DNA of 64,000 bases from Acidovorax sp. NCPPB 4044. GTDB lineage: Bacteria; Pseudomonadota; Gammaproteobacteria; Burkholderiales; Burkholderiaceae_C. Position numbers and translations under genes: made by a program. The DNA is taken from assembly GCF_028069655.1 (NCBI RefSeq), contig NZ_JAMCOS010000001.1, forward strand, positions 1,952,001 through 2,016,000. The letters are read 5' to 3'. This document shows positions 28,243 through 37,636 of this stretch, piece by piece; the first letter of the stretch is position 1; every line of letters starts with the position of its first letter. Under the pieces are notes generated by a model. It was not told the DNA's origin, searched no databases, and saw nothing but the letters and a program-made list of their open reading frames with translations.

Positions 28243-28755
28243 ATGAATTTGCAGTCTAACGATTTTGAGATATTTGGTTTAGCACCTCGGTTTGCTCAGG
28301 ATAAGAGCGAAATCGACACGAGGTGGAAGGAATTGCAGCGGGAAGTCCACCCGGATCGCTTTGCAATGCATGGAACAGCATCACAGCGCGTTGCAATGCA
28401 ATGGTCTGTGCGAATTAATGAGGCATACCAGCGTCTCAAAAATCCCTTGCGGCGTGCTGCATATTTATGTGAGATGCATGGGGTTGAAATTCAGGCGGAA
28501 AATAATACAACCATGCCGTCGGATTTTTTGATTCAGCAGATGGAGTGGCGTGAGAATCTCGATGAAGCAAAAAATGAAGAAGCTGTTAATCGATTGGGTG
28601 ATGAGGTTTATAAGGAGCAAAACGATACCATCGAACATTGCGGCTATTTGATTGATGAGCATCAGGACTACGCAGCTGCGGCTGCAGATGTCAGAAAAAT
28701 GATGTTTATTGAACGTTTCGCTTTGGATATAGAGCGTAAATTGGATTTGATATAG
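28243..28755 (+). CDS. hscB: Co-chaperone HscB
   Basis: A 170-residue J-type co-chaperone that brings IscU to HscA and stimulates its ATPase. The J-domain HPD is at residues 36-38 (REVHPDRF), and the C-terminal helical domain contains LIQQMEWRENLDEA, the face that contacts IscU. Length matches the family (171). Codons are AT-rich (22 G+C in the 60 bases from 28561). No clear Shine-Dalgarno sequence precedes the ATG; instead the terminator-like hairpin occupies that position. The frame also runs open from 28219 but that start lies inside the hairpin. Confidence 0.95.
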   Translation: MNLQSNDFEIFGLAPRFAQDKSEIDTRWKELQREVHPDRFAMHGTASQRVAMQWSVRINEAYQRLKNPLRRAAYLCEMHGVEIQAENNTTMPSDFLIQQMEWRENLDEAKNEEAVNRLGDEVYKEQNDTIEHCGYLIDEHQDYAAAAADVRKMMFIERFALDIERKLDLI

Positions 28756-28861
28756 ATTTATTTTGACTGTTTTTCTGAGTAACGATTTTTAAAGTAGAAA
28801 GAAATATCTACGGAGAAATTTCCGCACCGCGGCACCAAATCAATATTTATGCATCGGAATT

Positions 28862-30733
28862 ATGGCGCTTCTGCAGATATCTGAACCTGGCCAATCCCCT
28901 GATCCACATCAAAGACGCATCGCTGTGGGTATCGATCTGGGAACTACCCATTCTCTTGTCGCATCGGTTCGCAACGGCGTTCCAGAATGCCTGCCTGATG
29001 ATCAAGGACGAGTTTTATTGCCTTCGGTTGTTCGTTATTTAATCAATGATGGCCGTCAAATCGGGTATGAGGCACTTGCCACGCAATCAGAGGATCCGAG
29101 CAATACGATCTCTTCAGTGAAACGATTCATGGGAAGAGGGCTTGATGATATTGGCCATATCGGAAAGCTTCCATTTGCTTTTTTGGAGTCTGAAACTGGG
29201 GGGATGTTGGCCCTCAAAACTGTTAATGGTGAAAAATCTCCGGTTGAAGTCAGTGCTGAGATTCTCGCCACTTTGCGATACAGAGCAGAGGATACCTTCA
29301 ATGGTGATTTATATGGTGCAGTGATTACCGTACCTGCTTATTTTGATGATGCTCAGCGACAGGCGACAAAGGATGCGGCCCGCCTTGCGGGCTTGAATGT
29401 GCTGCGCCTTATCAACGAACCTACGGCTGCAGCCATTGCTTATGGCCTTGATAACGCGAGTGAAGGTATTTATGCAATATATGACCTTGGAGGAGGGACA
29501 TTTGACATATCCATCTTGCGGCTGAGTCGTGGAGTATTTGAGGTAATCTCCACAGGAGGGGACTCTGCTTTGGGTGGAGATGATTATGATGTTGCGCTTT
29601 CTGAGTGGGTAATTGAGCGATTAGATCTTGCTGTAAAGAATGCTACAGATAAGGTAGCTTTGCTCATTGCAGCGCGGCTTTGCAAGGAGCAATTGACTCA
29701 GGTCGACGTAGCCGTCTTGAGGGCTCATATTTCAGGGCATGACATACAGTTGTCGGTGCGGCGTGAGGATTTTGAAGCAGTGACTGAGGCTTTAACTGCT
29801 CGCTCTCTCATTGCTGTAAAGCGTGCTCTAAGGGATGCTCACTTGAAGCCTGAAGACATTGATGGCGTAGTCATGGTGGGCGGCGCAACCCGCATGCCAC
29901 AAATACAGCGGGCTGCATCGCAATATTTCGGTTTCCAGCCGCTGAATAATCTGAATCCTGACGAAGTCGTAGCGTTAGGTGCCGCCATTCAGGCAAATCA
30001 ATTGGCAGGAAACAATCCATCAGGAGAAATGTTACTTCTTGATGTAATTCCGCTTTCACTGGGCATTGAGACAATGGGCGGTCTGGTAGAGCGGATCATC
30101 TCTCGCAATGAGACTATTCCGACCGCAAAAGCCCAGGATTTCACTACCTACAAAGACGGACAGACCGCATTGGCCATTCATGTCGTGCAGGGCGAGAGGG
30201 ATCTTGTAGCCGATTGCCGCAGTTTGGCTCGGTTCGAATTGCGTGGCATTCCACCCATGGCAGCGGGTGCGGCGCGTGTGCGAGTCACCTTTATGGTAGA
30301 CGCAGATGGACTGCTCAGTGTGAGCGCGCGCGAGCAGGGTTCTGGTGTTGAAGCGCAAATAGATGTAAAGCCGTCCTATGGACTTTCAGATGAGCAGATT
30401 GCTGGAATGCTGAAGGAAGGTTTTGCTACGGCTGAGCAGGATATTCAATCCCGCGCTCTGGTGGAGGCTCGGGTTGACGCGAGTCGTATGCTTATGGCGA
30501 CTCAAAGTGCTTTGAATGAGGATGGCGACATCCTCTCGGCAGACGAAAGAAATGCTATCAATGAGCTAATGGATGTGCTGAACACGCTGAGCAAAGCGCA
30601 AGAAATTAGCCAAGTTGCGGCCATTGAAGCAGCTACCGAAGCGCTTGCAAAAGGTACAGAGGCATTTGCAGCTCAGCGCATGAACCGAGGTATACAGCAG
30701 GCCTTGACAGGGAAAAGTGTTCAAAGCCTTTAA
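28862..30733 (+). CDS. hscA: Fe-S assembly Hsp70 chaperone HscA
   Basis: A 623-residue Hsp70-type ATPase dedicated to releasing clusters from IscU. The nucleotide-binding domain shows [42 protein letters not shown] and [13 protein letters not shown]; the phosphate-2/hinge region is [12 protein letters not shown]. The substrate domain begins near [17 protein letters not shown]. Length is close to E. coli HscA (616). The 106 bases before it are very AT-rich and the ribosome site is weak. Confidence 0.97.
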   Translation: MALLQISEPGQSPDPHQRRIAVGIDLGTTHSLVASVRNGVPECLPDDQGRVLLPSVVRYLINDGRQIGYEALATQSEDPSNTISSVKRFMGRGLDDIGHIGKLPFAFLESETGGMLALKTVNGEKSPVEVSAEILATLRYRAEDTFNGDLYGAVITVPAYFDDAQRQATKDAARLAGLNVLRLINEPTAAAIAYGLDNASEGIYAIYDLGGGTFDISILRLSRGVFEVISTGGDSALGGDDYDVALSEWVIERLDLAVKNATDKVALLIAARLCKEQLTQVDVAVLRAHISGHDIQLSVRREDFEAVTEALTARSLIAVKRALRDAHLKPEDIDGVVMVGGATRMPQIQRAASQYFGFQPLNNLNPDEVVALGAAIQANQLAGNNPSGEMLLLDVIPLSLGIETMGGLVERIISRNETIPTAKAQDFTTYKDGQTALAIHVVQGERDLVADCRSLARFELRGIPPMAAGAARVRVTFMVDADGLLSVSAREQGSGVEAQIDVKPSYGLSDEQIAGMLKEGFATAEQDIQSRALVEARVDASRMLMATQSALNEDGDILSADERNAINELMDVLNTLSKAQEISQVAAIEAATEALAKGTEAFAAQRMNRGIQQALTGKSVQSL

Positions 30734-30761
30734 TAGATCTATTTTCATTGAGCCGAACGCG

Positions 30762-31100
30762 ATGCCTGTCATTAAAATACTTCCCCATACCGAATATTGT
30801 CCTGCAGGAGCTGAAGTTAGTGCAGTCCCAGGCACCTCCATCTGTGAGGCATTATTAGATAATGGTATAAAAATTGAGCATGCATGCGATATGAGCTGCG
30901 CATGTACGACATGCCATGTCATTGTGAGAGAAGGCTCTGCATCTCTTAATGAGGCGGAAGAGGAGGAAGAGGATTTGCTTGATCGTGCATGGGGGCTGGA
31001 GCCTCAATCGCGACTGTCTTGTCAAGCGATTCTGGCGCAAAGTGATGTTATTATAGAAATTCCTAGATATACCATTAATCATGCTAAAGAGAACCATTGA
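30762..31100 (+). CDS. fdx: ISC-type 2Fe-2S ferredoxin
   Basis: A 112-residue adrenodoxin-like ferredoxin that donates electrons for cluster assembly. Ligands Cys42, Cys48, Cys51 and Cys87 sit at the same residue numbers as in E. coli Fdx; an extra Cys46 is conserved in ISC ferredoxins. An acidic run (EAEEEEED, 64-71) forms the partner-binding helix. It follows hscA by 28 bases and is the last isc gene: iscX is absent, since the next gene is dnaQ. Confidence 0.96.
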   Translation: MPVIKILPHTEYCPAGAEVSAVPGTSICEALLDNGIKIEHACDMSCACTTCHVIVREGSASLNEAEEEEEDLLDRAWGLEPQSRLSCQAILAQSDVIIEIPRYTINHAKENH

Positions 31101-31169
31101 TGACGTTGTTAGGTTTATTTTCTTGATGATTATTATGGATTTTGAGTTTAATGGCATCTGGTGATTATC

Positions 31170-31886
31170 ATGAGCCGTCAGATTGTACTGGATACTGAAA
31201 CTACCGGTCTTTCCGCCGAAGGTGGTGACCGCATCATCGAACTGGGATGCGTAGAGTTGCTCAATCGGAAGCTCACCGGAAATAACCTGCATTTGTATTT
31301 TAATCCAGGCAGGGACAGCCATGAAGATGCGCTGAAGGTGCATGGCATTAGTAATGATTTTCTAAAAGATAAGCCAAAATTTTCCGAGATGGCTGACGAT
31401 ATTTTGCAATATCTGCAGGGCGCTGAAATCATCATCCATAATGCGGCCTTTGATGTCGGCTTCTTGAATAAAGAGCTCGAATTGACAGGACGCCCCGCTT
31501 TCCTTAACTACGTGTCGGGGGTGAGAGACACCTTGGCCATGGCCAAAGAGTTGTATCCTGGAAAGCGCAATTCTCTGGATGCGCTGTGTGACCGGTTGGG
31601 GGTGGACAACTCCAGTCGGACACTGCATGGCGCTCTGCTGGATGCGGAACTCCTAGCTGACGTATACATCAACCTCACGCGCGGTCAGGATGCGCTGCTC
31701 ATCGTAGATGATGCGCAGGACGATGAGAGTGCGATGTTGCGTGTGGCCGCTGTGGACCTCTCTTCCTTCACGTTGCCTGTGCTCTTCGCCAACGACAGGG
31801 AACTTGCGGCCCATGGCGAAGTGCTGGTGCAGATAGACAAAGCTAGCGGCGGCAAAACAATCTGGAAGATTGCCTCGGTAGGCTGA
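31170..31886 (+). CDS. dnaQ: DNA polymerase III epsilon subunit (3'-5' exonuclease)
   Basis: A 238-residue proofreading subunit. DEDDh exonuclease motifs are all present: ExoI LDTETTG (Asp8, Glu10), ExoII HNAAFDVGFL, and ExoIII HGALLDAELLA with the catalytic His. The C-terminal third (after LTRGQDALLIVDD) should carry the alpha-binding peptide. ATG 31170 is preferred over 31161 because it starts right at MSRQIVLDTETTG. It lies 69 bases after fdx. Two tRNA-Val genes follow by 40 bases, a neighbourhood that suggests transcription into them. Confidence 0.94.
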   Translation: MSRQIVLDTETTGLSAEGGDRIIELGCVELLNRKLTGNNLHLYFNPGRDSHEDALKVHGISNDFLKDKPKFSEMADDILQYLQGAEIIIHNAAFDVGFLNKELELTGRPAFLNYVSGVRDTLAMAKELYPGKRNSLDALCDRLGVDNSSRTLHGALLDAELLADVYINLTRGQDALLIVDDAQDDESAMLRVAAVDLSSFTLPVLFANDRELAAHGEVLVQIDKASGGKTIWKIASVG

Positions 31887-31895
31887 AAGCTGTGC

Positions 31896-31901
31896 CATAA
31901 T
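31896..31901 (+). promoter_or_regulatory. Candidate -10 box for the tRNA-Val pair
   Basis: CATAAT lies 25 bases before the first tRNA, overlapping the DNA just beyond the dnaQ stop. The TTGCCT at 31870-31875 is 20 bases upstream, a poor spacing, so confidence is low; transcription from dnaQ is the alternative. Confidence 0.35.
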
Positions 31902-31926
31902 CGCTGGCTGTCGCAACAACGACACG

Positions 31927-32001
31927 GGGTGATTAGCTCAGCGGTAGAGCACTGCCTTCACACGGCAGGGGTCACATGTTCGATCCATGTATCACCCACC
32001 A
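31927..32001 (+). tRNA. tRNA-Val (anticodon CAC), copy 1
   Basis: A 75-base cloverleaf with encoded CCA. Acceptor GGGTGAT pairs with ATCACCC; the D-arm contains GCTCAGCGGTAGAGC; the anticodon stem CTGCC/GGCAG encloses loop TTCACAC with anticodon CAC at 31959-31961, reading GUG valine codons. The T-arm is ACATG-TTCGATC-CATGT. Confidence 0.95.
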
Positions 32002-32040
32002 GTTTCCCTCAAGACGGTGCGCACAGCGTCGTTTTTGAGC

Positions 32041-32115
32041 GGGTGATTAGCTCAGCGGTAGAGCACTGCCTTCACACGGCAGGGGTCACATGTTCGATCC
32101 ATGTATCACCCACCA
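32041..32115 (+). tRNA. tRNA-Val (anticodon CAC), copy 2
   Basis: Identical in all 75 bases to the copy 39 bases upstream, with the anticodon CAC at 32073-32075 and encoded CCA. The spacer is different sequence, so the duplication unit is the tRNA itself plus very little flank. Confidence 0.95.
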
Positions 32116-32118
32116 ATC

Positions 32119-32152
32119 AAGCCCTTGCAGACCTTGTCTGCAAGGGCTTTTT
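32119..32152 (+). terminator. Rho-independent terminator of the tRNA-Val pair
   Basis: A 14-base perfect stem, AAGCCCTTGCAGAC (32119-32132) with GTCTGCAAGGGCTT (32136-32149), CTT loop, followed by TTT. It begins three bases after the second CCA. Confidence 0.9.
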
Positions 32153-32245
32153 GCTTTGTGCCATCGATCTGTGCGCGGTTGAATGGCTTCAATCACTTCT
32201 CGCCCACAATCTTTCTCTCCTTACGGTCGGAGTGAGAATTTCGTC

Positions 32246-33319
32246 ATGATCATCTACCACAACCCCTCTCATCGCCTGCATTGCCCTGTCCATGAATTTT
32301 TTCGGGGCGAACGTGTCCCATGCTTTGAAAAACCCGATCGAGTGGATTACGTCGAGGCACGGCTGAGAGAGCAGGGATATGAATTGAAAACGCCAGATGC
32401 GAATAGCAAAAGTGCACTCGAGGGTGTGCATGCCACTCGTTATTTGGAGTTTCTCCAGGGCGCATGGAAAGAGTGGCTGGCCCTTGACCCGTTGAATGCG
32501 GATGTCCAGCCATTTCCCTCCGTCTGGCCGATACGTACGCTGCGTGACGATCAAGAGCCTGCTAACTTCGTCGCCCGCCTGGGGTTGTATTCCATGGACA
32601 ACGGTACCCCGCTGGCACACGGTAGCTGGACCGCTGCAAAGGCGGGAGCCGATGCGGCGGCGAGTGCGGCCGCTGCAGTTGCCGGAGGGGCGCAAGCTGC
32701 TTTTTGCTGTACACGGCCTCCGGGACATCACGCGGGGCCGGACTTTATGGGAGGCTACTGCTTGCTCAACAACGCAGCAGTTGCTGCGCAGCAGTTGTTG
32801 GATAGCGGAATGGCTCGACGTGTGGCGATTCTGGACGTGGATTACCACCATGGCAATGGCACGCAAAGCATCTTTTATGAGCGCTCTGATGTGATGTTCA
32901 TCAGCATTCATGGTGATCCTCGGACCGAATATCCCTTTTACTTGGGGTATGCCGATGAAACAGGCAAAGGGGAGGGGGTAGGTTTCAATCTCAACATTCC
33001 ACTCGCTGCTGGCACGGTGTTCAAGGACTGGCTGGCCGCGTTGGAACTCGCCTGCTCGCGAATCGCTGATTGCGGCGCCCAGGCAATCGTGGTGTCTTTG
33101 GGGCTCGATACCTTCGAAGGAGATCCCATTTCCCGATTCAAACTGGCATCCGAGGATTTCTTGGTGGTGGGTGAGCGCTTGGGGCGCCTGGGCCTGCCTG
33201 CCGTGTTCGTTCTCGAAGGAGGGTACGCCGCAGCGGAGCTTGGAATCAATGCAGTGAATGTGCTTGATGGCTTCGAGCGGACGTCGGCTTCGGGCAAAGC
33301 TCCGGAGCGCAAGGCATGA
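32246..33319 (+). CDS. aphA: Acetylpolyamine amidohydrolase (class II HDAC family)
   Basis: A 357-residue zinc deacetylase closely resembling Mycoplana APAH. Zinc ligands are Asp199 and His201 in [10 protein letters not shown] and Asp288 in [11 protein letters not shown]; the catalytic tandem histidines are 161-162 in RPPGHHAG. Each is offset by four from the APAH numbering as I recall it. The N-terminal segment [22 protein letters not shown] corresponds to the loop that narrows the APAH tunnel and selects polyamines over peptides. It probably removes acetyl groups from acetylputrescine, -cadaverine or -spermidine. Its stop overlaps the next gene's start by four bases (ATGA), so they are one operon. 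The symbol is tentative. Confidence 0.85.
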   Translation: MIIYHNPSHRLHCPVHEFFRGERVPCFEKPDRVDYVEARLREQGYELKTPDANSKSALEGVHATRYLEFLQGAWKEWLALDPLNADVQPFPSVWPIRTLRDDQEPANFVARLGLYSMDNGTPLAHGSWTAAKAGADAAASAAAAVAGGAQAAFCCTRPPGHHAGPDFMGGYCLLNNAAVAAQQLLDSGMARRVAILDVDYHHGNGTQSIFYERSDVMFISIHGDPRTEYPFYLGYADETGKGEGVGFNLNIPLAAGTVFKDWLAALELACSRIADCGAQAIVVSLGLDTFEGDPISRFKLASEDFLVVGERLGRLGLPAVFVLEGGYAAAELGINAVNVLDGFERTSASGKAPERKA

Positions 33320-34419
33320 GTGAGGCCGTCGAGTGCGTTGTCATCGGCGCTGGCGTGGTGGGCCTCGCCGTGGCCCGTGCGCTTGCGCTCGCTGGCCGCG
33401 AGGTGCTGGTCATGGAGGCCATGAACGCCATCGGAACTGGAACGAGCTCACGCAACAGCGAGGTGATTCACGCAGGCCTCTACTACCCGGAGGGTTCGCT
33501 GAAGGCGCGTCTGTGTGTTCAAGGCAAGAGCATGCTGTATGCCTACTGTGCGCAGCGGGCGATTCCCCATCGCCGCTGCGGCAAATTGATCGTTGCGACT
33601 TCGCCGGGGCAAATGGCTGCACTGGACATGATCGAGACGCGTGCGCGGGCCAATGGAGTCGCTGATCTGCAGCGCTTGACCCGGCGGGAAGCCCAACTTT
33701 TGGAACCCGCGGTGGAATGCATGGGTGCATTGCTTTCCCCCAGCACAGGAGTCGTGGATAGCCATGCGCTCATGTTGGCCCTGCAAGGAGATCTGGAGAA
33801 TGCAGGCGGTATCGTCGTGCTGAACGCACCTTTTGCCGCGGCCAATTGTGTGCAAGGCTCGATTCTGTTGGAAGCTGTTGATGGAACCCAACTGGAAGCG
33901 CTCTGCGTTGTCAACGCGGCTGGGTTGCAGGCACCTGATGTGGCTCGTCGGTTTCAAGGTGCCGCAAGCACATCACTGCCGCAACCGCACTACGCCAAAG
34001 GCAGCTATTTCACTTTGACGGGCAAGGCTCCATTTTCACGGTTGATCTACCCTGTCCCCGAAGAGGGAGGGCTGGGCGTGCATTTGACTTTGGATCTGGG
34101 CGGGCAGGCGAAATTCGGCCCTGATGTCGAGTGGGTACACGATCCTGAAGATCTCGCTGTCGATCCTGCCCGCGGCCAAGGCTTCTACGCAGAGGTTCGC
34201 AAGTACTGGCCTGAACTGCGCGACGGGATGCTGCAACCAGCGTATGCAGGGATACGACCCAAGATCCATGGGCCGCAAGAACCTGTAGCCGATTTCGCCA
34301 TCCTCGGCCCTGAGTCGCATGGGGTGCCTGGCCTAGTGCATCTGTTGGGAATCGAGTCACCCGGCCTCACAAGTGCCATGGCCATTGCGGAACACGTTGA
34401 GAGCCTTCTGAAGGCATGA
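33316..34419 (+). CDS. NAD(P)/FAD-dependent oxidoreductase, LhgO-like
   Basis: A 367-residue flavoprotein of the DAO superfamily. The FAD loop [16 protein letters not shown] is at residues 8-23, followed by [31 protein letters not shown], a hallmark of the L-2-hydroxyglutarate oxidase (LhgO/YgaF) group, and [12 protein letters not shown] near the C-terminus. LhgO oxidises L-2-hydroxyglutarate to 2-oxoglutarate and passes electrons to quinone. The 4-base overlap with the polyamine deacetylase gene points to a joint task; a polyamine-derived substrate is thus also possible. Confidence 0.85.
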   Translation: MSEAVECVVIGAGVVGLAVARALALAGREVLVMEAMNAIGTGTSSRNSEVIHAGLYYPEGSLKARLCVQGKSMLYAYCAQRAIPHRRCGKLIVATSPGQMAALDMIETRARANGVADLQRLTRREAQLLEPAVECMGALLSPSTGVVDSHALMLALQGDLENAGGIVVLNAPFAAANCVQGSILLEAVDGTQLEALCVVNAAGLQAPDVARRFQGAASTSLPQPHYAKGSYFTLTGKAPFSRLIYPVPEEGGLGVHLTLDLGGQAKFGPDVEWVHDPEDLAVDPARGQGFYAEVRKYWPELRDGMLQPAYAGIRPKIHGPQEPVADFAILGPESHGVPGLVHLLGIESPGLTSAMAIAEHVESLLKA

Positions 34420-34543
34420 CTGAAAACAGCCATATCGGAGAGAACTGTCACCAGCAGGGGCGGGTCGGTAATATGGGACATCCGCCTACAGCCGACAGGG
34501 AGGCGGCGGATTACCTTCGTTTGTCGCTATGAAAGGCTTGTTT

Positions 34544-34852
34544 ATGACCTCTGCATCCGAAACCTTCTCCAACGCACAGCAAGAACTGGAAAAGCTGGTA
34601 ACCGACCTTCGTGGCGTGCTTTCCAGCAAAGATTTGGACAGCGTTCCGGAAATCCGGCAACTCCGCAAGCGTTTGGATGAGGGCCTGCACACGGCCCGAG
34701 ATTCCGCAGTGCGCGCGGCACAGGAAGCCGCTTACCAAGCCAAGGAAGCTGCGCGTGCGGCCGATCGTTATGCGCACGACGAACCATGGCGCGTCGCCAC
34801 TGCAGCTCTTGCCGCGGGTGCGCTGGTAGGTTTCCTGTTGGCACGGCGCTGA
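34544..34852 (+). CDS. DUF883/ElaB-YqjD-family membrane-anchored protein
   Basis: A 102-residue protein: a long amphipathic helix (residues 5-75, heptad-like and charged, including ARDSAVRAAQEAAYQAKEAARAADRYAHDEPW) and one C-terminal transmembrane segment (VATAALAAGALVGFLLA) with a basic end. YqjD/ElaB relatives are C-tail anchored inner-membrane proteins, in E. coli ribosome-associated in stationary phase. AAAGG seven bases before ATG 34544 supports this start; the upstream in-frame ATG 34529 has no such site. It heads a three-gene yqjD-yqjE-yqjK-like row. Confidence 0.87.
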   Translation: MTSASETFSNAQQELEKLVTDLRGVLSSKDLDSVPEIRQLRKRLDEGLHTARDSAVRAAQEAAYQAKEAARAADRYAHDEPWRVATAALAAGALVGFLLARR

Positions 34853-34962
34853 TCCTCATTGCCCCGCCTCCAACGCCACGTACCGTGTGTTGGAGGCTGT
34901 TGCCTCACTCCATGTGGCGAAGCGGGGCAATTCCCGATGACTCGATGTATTGAAAGATCCGC

Positions 34963-35358
34963 ATGAATTGGTTGGCACTGCTGGGATTGGAAGGTTGGTT
35001 CGCCCGCATGCGCGCGGCCACCATCGAAGGTGCCATTGCAGCTGAAGACCGTCTGGATTTGGTGCGCCTGGAGTGGGCAGATGAAAAGCGGCGGCTTGCG
35101 CTGATCGTCATATTGGTGGTTGCCGTCGGAGGCCTGACGGTCATTGCACTCACGCTTCTCTCACTCGCTATCCTGGTTCATTTCTGGGATGAGCCCCAAC
35201 GCACCATGGTCGCCTGGAGTATCGCCGGTACCTGGCTGGTGCTGTGGGCTGCCGCACTCGCTGGACTCTTTACCACGGCAAAGAAAGCCGGAAACGCATT
35301 TCCCCTTACCCGTCGCGAGTTGAGTGAAGACTGGCGGCAAATCAAAGAAAGGCTGTGA
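34963..35358 (+). CDS. YqjE/phage-holin-3 family membrane protein
   Basis: A 131-residue protein with two transmembrane helices (about 46-73 and 83-104: LALIVILVVAVGGLTVIALTLL..., MVAWSIAGTWLVLWAAALAGL) between charged ends. It belongs to the YqjE/Phage_holin_3_6 family; despite the name, members are chromosomal and of unknown function. No phage genes are nearby. The last base of its TGA stop is the A of the next gene's ATG. Confidence 0.85.
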   Translation: MNWLALLGLEGWFARMRAATIEGAIAAEDRLDLVRLEWADEKRRLALIVILVVAVGGLTVIALTLLSLAILVHFWDEPQRTMVAWSIAGTWLVLWAAALAGLFTTAKKAGNAFPLTRRELSEDWRQIKERL

Positions 35359-35717
35359 TGACCATGTCTCCATCATCGCCAGAACCGGTTACATCGGGTC
35401 ATGCTGCAGGCAGCGATAGTCCTGCCAGCCCGGAACAGAAAAAGATTCTGGAGCGCATCGCGATGCAGAGGGAGAGGCTGCGCAGCCGCCGCGCCGCTCA
35501 GGCCCAGACAGCACAGCTGCGCAGCCAGCACGCCAGGGAGGACGGGTCCAGTCCCCTCGATCCTGATGCGCCGCTGGTGAGCCGTGTGGTCTGGTTTGCG
35601 CGGCAGCATCCCATCGTATTGGTCGTTGCCGCAGGAGCGGCCGCGGCTGCCGGACCTTCCCGCATCATGCGGTGGGCGGGTATTCTCATGCCGCTCATCA
35701 TGAAAATGAAGCGCTGA
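35358..35717 (+). CDS. YqjK-like small protein
   Basis: A 119-residue protein with a basic coiled-coil-like segment (KKILERIAMQRERLRSRRAAQAQ, residues 29-51) and a hydrophobic C-terminal stretch (PIVLVVAAGAAAAAGPSRIMRWAGILMPLIM). Layout and gene order match YqjK after YqjD and YqjE. The ATG overlaps the preceding stop by one base. Function unknown; probably an envelope or stress protein acting with its two neighbours. Confidence 0.7.
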   Translation: MTMSPSSPEPVTSGHAAGSDSPASPEQKKILERIAMQRERLRSRRAAQAQTAQLRSQHAREDGSSPLDPDAPLVSRVVWFARQHPIVLVVAAGAAAAAGPSRIMRWAGILMPLIMKMKR

Positions 35718-35733
35718 CACCAGCGCCGGAAAC

Positions 35734-36810
35734 CTACCTGGCCATGTCGCGCAGGGCCCTCGCACAACGGCCCACCAGTGCCGGGCCCTCGTAGATGAGG
35801 CCAGTGTAGATCTGCACCACATCCGCTCCCGCACGCATTTTGCTGACAGCATCTTCTGCACTGAGGATGCCACCCACGCCGATGATGGGAAATCCTTGTC
35901 CCAGAGCATTTCTTAATTGGCGGATGATGCGATTGCTGGCCTCCAGCACGGGCGCACCACTCAAACCTCCTGTTTCTTCCGAGTGCTTGAGGTCTTTGAC
36001 GGCATCGCGGGAAATGGTGGTGTTGGTTGCGATGACACCATCCATTTGGTGGCGCTGCAAAGTGGCTGCGATCACTGCAACCTGATCCTCATCGAGATCC
36101 GGGGCGATTTTCACGAAGATCGGCACGCTTCGTTTCTGGCCAGTTTCTGCTGAGGCCTTTTCCGCAAGGAATTCTCTTCGTTCCGCGATGGCTCCGAGCA
36201 AGCCATCCAGTGCCGCATCGCTTTGCAGCGCTCTCAGATTCTGGGTGTTGGGTGAACTGATGTTGACCGTCACGTAGTCTGCATGCAGATAGACGCCATC
36301 GAGGCACAACAGATAGTCGCGCGTTGCATCTTCAATCGGGGTGGTGGCGTTCTTTCCGATATTCAGGCCCAGCAGCATCCGCTTCGATGGCGCTGGCATG
36401 GTCCCGCTTTTCGATTGCTGCACGTTGTGGAGAAACGCATCGAGGCCCTCGTTATTGAATCCGAGCCGATTGATGAGTGCCTGCGCTTCAGGCAGCCGGA
36501 ACATCCGGGGCTTCGGATTGCCCGGCTGGCCGCGGGGCGTTACCGTTCCCACTTCGACAAACCCGAAGCCCATGGCGGCGAGGGCATCGATACAGCGAGC
36601 GTTCTTGTCCAGACCTGCCGCCAGTCCGACCCGGTTCGGAAAATGCAGGCCTGCCAGTTCGATGGGGTCTGAAACCATCTCGCTGCTCCATGCCCACTGC
36701 AATGGAGTGCGCTGGCCGCGCGCCAGCATTTTCATAGTGAATTCATGGGCAGCCTCGGCATCCATGCCGAAGAGAAACGGGCGGGTGAGAGCGTAGGGGA
36801 TCAGTGACAT
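35734..36810 (-). CDS. pyrD: Dihydroorotate dehydrogenase (quinone), class 2
   Basis: A 358-residue membrane-associated FMN enzyme of pyrimidine synthesis, oxidising dihydroorotate with ubiquinone. The N-terminal helix ([24 protein letters not shown]) is the class 2 membrane/quinone-binding extension. Core blocks are [53 protein letters not shown] with the catalytic Ser, IATNTTISR and [14 protein letters not shown] 36810 lies 34 bases from the divergent rpiA ATG. Convergent with the yqjK-like gene with only 16 bases between them. Confidence 0.96.
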   Translation of the reverse strand: MSLIPYALTRPFLFGMDAEAAHEFTMKMLARGQRTPLQWAWSSEMVSDPIELAGLHFPNRVGLAAGLDKNARCIDALAAMGFGFVEVGTVTPRGQPGNPKPRMFRLPEAQALINRLGFNNEGLDAFLHNVQQSKSGTMPAPSKRMLLGLNIGKNATTPIEDATRDYLLCLDGVYLHADYVTVNISSPNTQNLRALQSDAALDGLLGAIAERREFLAEKASAETGQKRSVPIFVKIAPDLDEDQVAVIAATLQRHQMDGVIATNTTISRDAVKDLKHSEETGGLSGAPVLEASNRIIRQLRNALGQGFPIIGVGGILSAEDAVSKMRAGADVVQIYTGLIYEGPALVGRCARALRDMAR

Positions 36811-36844
36811 GGGGATAATTCGGGATTCACTCCGATTCTCTCCC

Positions 36845-37537
36845 ATGACCACCTCTGCCTCCCTTTCCCAAGATGAACTCAAAGCCCTTGTCGGCCAAGC
36901 CGCGCTGCAGTATGTGGTTCCGGGCGATATAGTGGGGGTCGGCACTGGCTCTACCGTCAACCAGTTCATCCAGGCCCTGGGGAGCATGAAAGACCAGATC
37001 CGCGGCGCGGTGTCCAGTTCTGAGGCCAGCACTCAGCGGTTGAAGGCACTGGGTATTCCGGTGCTGGATGCCAATGAGGTCGAAAGCCTTTCGGTCTACA
37101 TCGACGGCGCAGATGAAATCGATCCCCGTGGGCACCTGATCAAGGGGGGCGGCGCCGCATTGACGCGAGAGAAAATCGTGGCTGCGCTGGCTCGGCAATT
37201 CGTCTGCATCGCAGACGTATCCAAGCTGGTCGATACGCTGGGCCGTTTTCCTCTGCCGGTGGAAGTCATTCCCATGGCTGCCGAGCAGATCGCGCGTCGC
37301 TTCTCGTCGCTGGGCGGAAACGCTGTACTGCGGCGCACCGCCGACGGCCTGCCCCTGGTGACAGACAACCAGCAGCACATCCTCGACGTGCATGGTCTTT
37401 CGATCCAGGAGCCCCTGGCGTTCGAGTCGGATGCCAGCCAATGGCCGGGTGTGGTCACGGTAGGCGTTTTTGCCCACCAGAAAGCGCATATCGCTTTGAT
37501 CGGAGCGCCTGAAGGCGTGCGTACGCTCCAATACTGA
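36845..37537 (+). CDS. rpiA: Ribose-5-phosphate isomerase A
   Basis: A 230-residue isomerase interconverting ribose-5-P and ribulose-5-P. Motifs are [13 protein letters not shown] (phosphate loop), [37 protein letters not shown] with catalytic Asp/Glu/Lys residues, and [17 protein letters not shown]. Length is standard (about 220-230). Start at 36845 fits the family and avoids overlap with pyrD; the frame upstream is open to 36809. Confidence 0.96.
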   Translation: MTTSASLSQDELKALVGQAALQYVVPGDIVGVGTGSTVNQFIQALGSMKDQIRGAVSSSEASTQRLKALGIPVLDANEVESLSVYIDGADEIDPRGHLIKGGGAALTREKIVAALARQFVCIADVSKLVDTLGRFPLPVEVIPMAAEQIARRFSSLGGNAVLRRTADGLPLVTDNQQHILDVHGLSIQEPLAFESDASQWPGVVTVGVFAHQKAHIALIGAPEGVRTLQY

Positions 37538-37636
37538 AGCCGGCCTCCGGGCTGGCACAGGCCAAGCGCTAGATCCTCAGGGCCTGCATCCCATACAGCC
37601 AAGCCCTGCGCACTTGGCGCACCAAGGGTGTGCCGT

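Noticed and set aside
31101..31169. An iscX gene after fdx.
   Set aside because: Only 69 AT-rich bases separate fdx from dnaQ; no room for the roughly 65-codon iscX.
31927..32115. The tandem tRNA pair as an integration site or CRISPR-like repeat.
   Set aside because: Both copies are complete tRNA cloverleaves; no integrase, no direct repeat further away and only two units.
34963..35358. Phage-holin annotation as evidence for a prophage.
   Set aside because: The family is chromosomal (YqjE-type), and its neighbours are yqjD- and yqjK-like genes; no phage genes are present.
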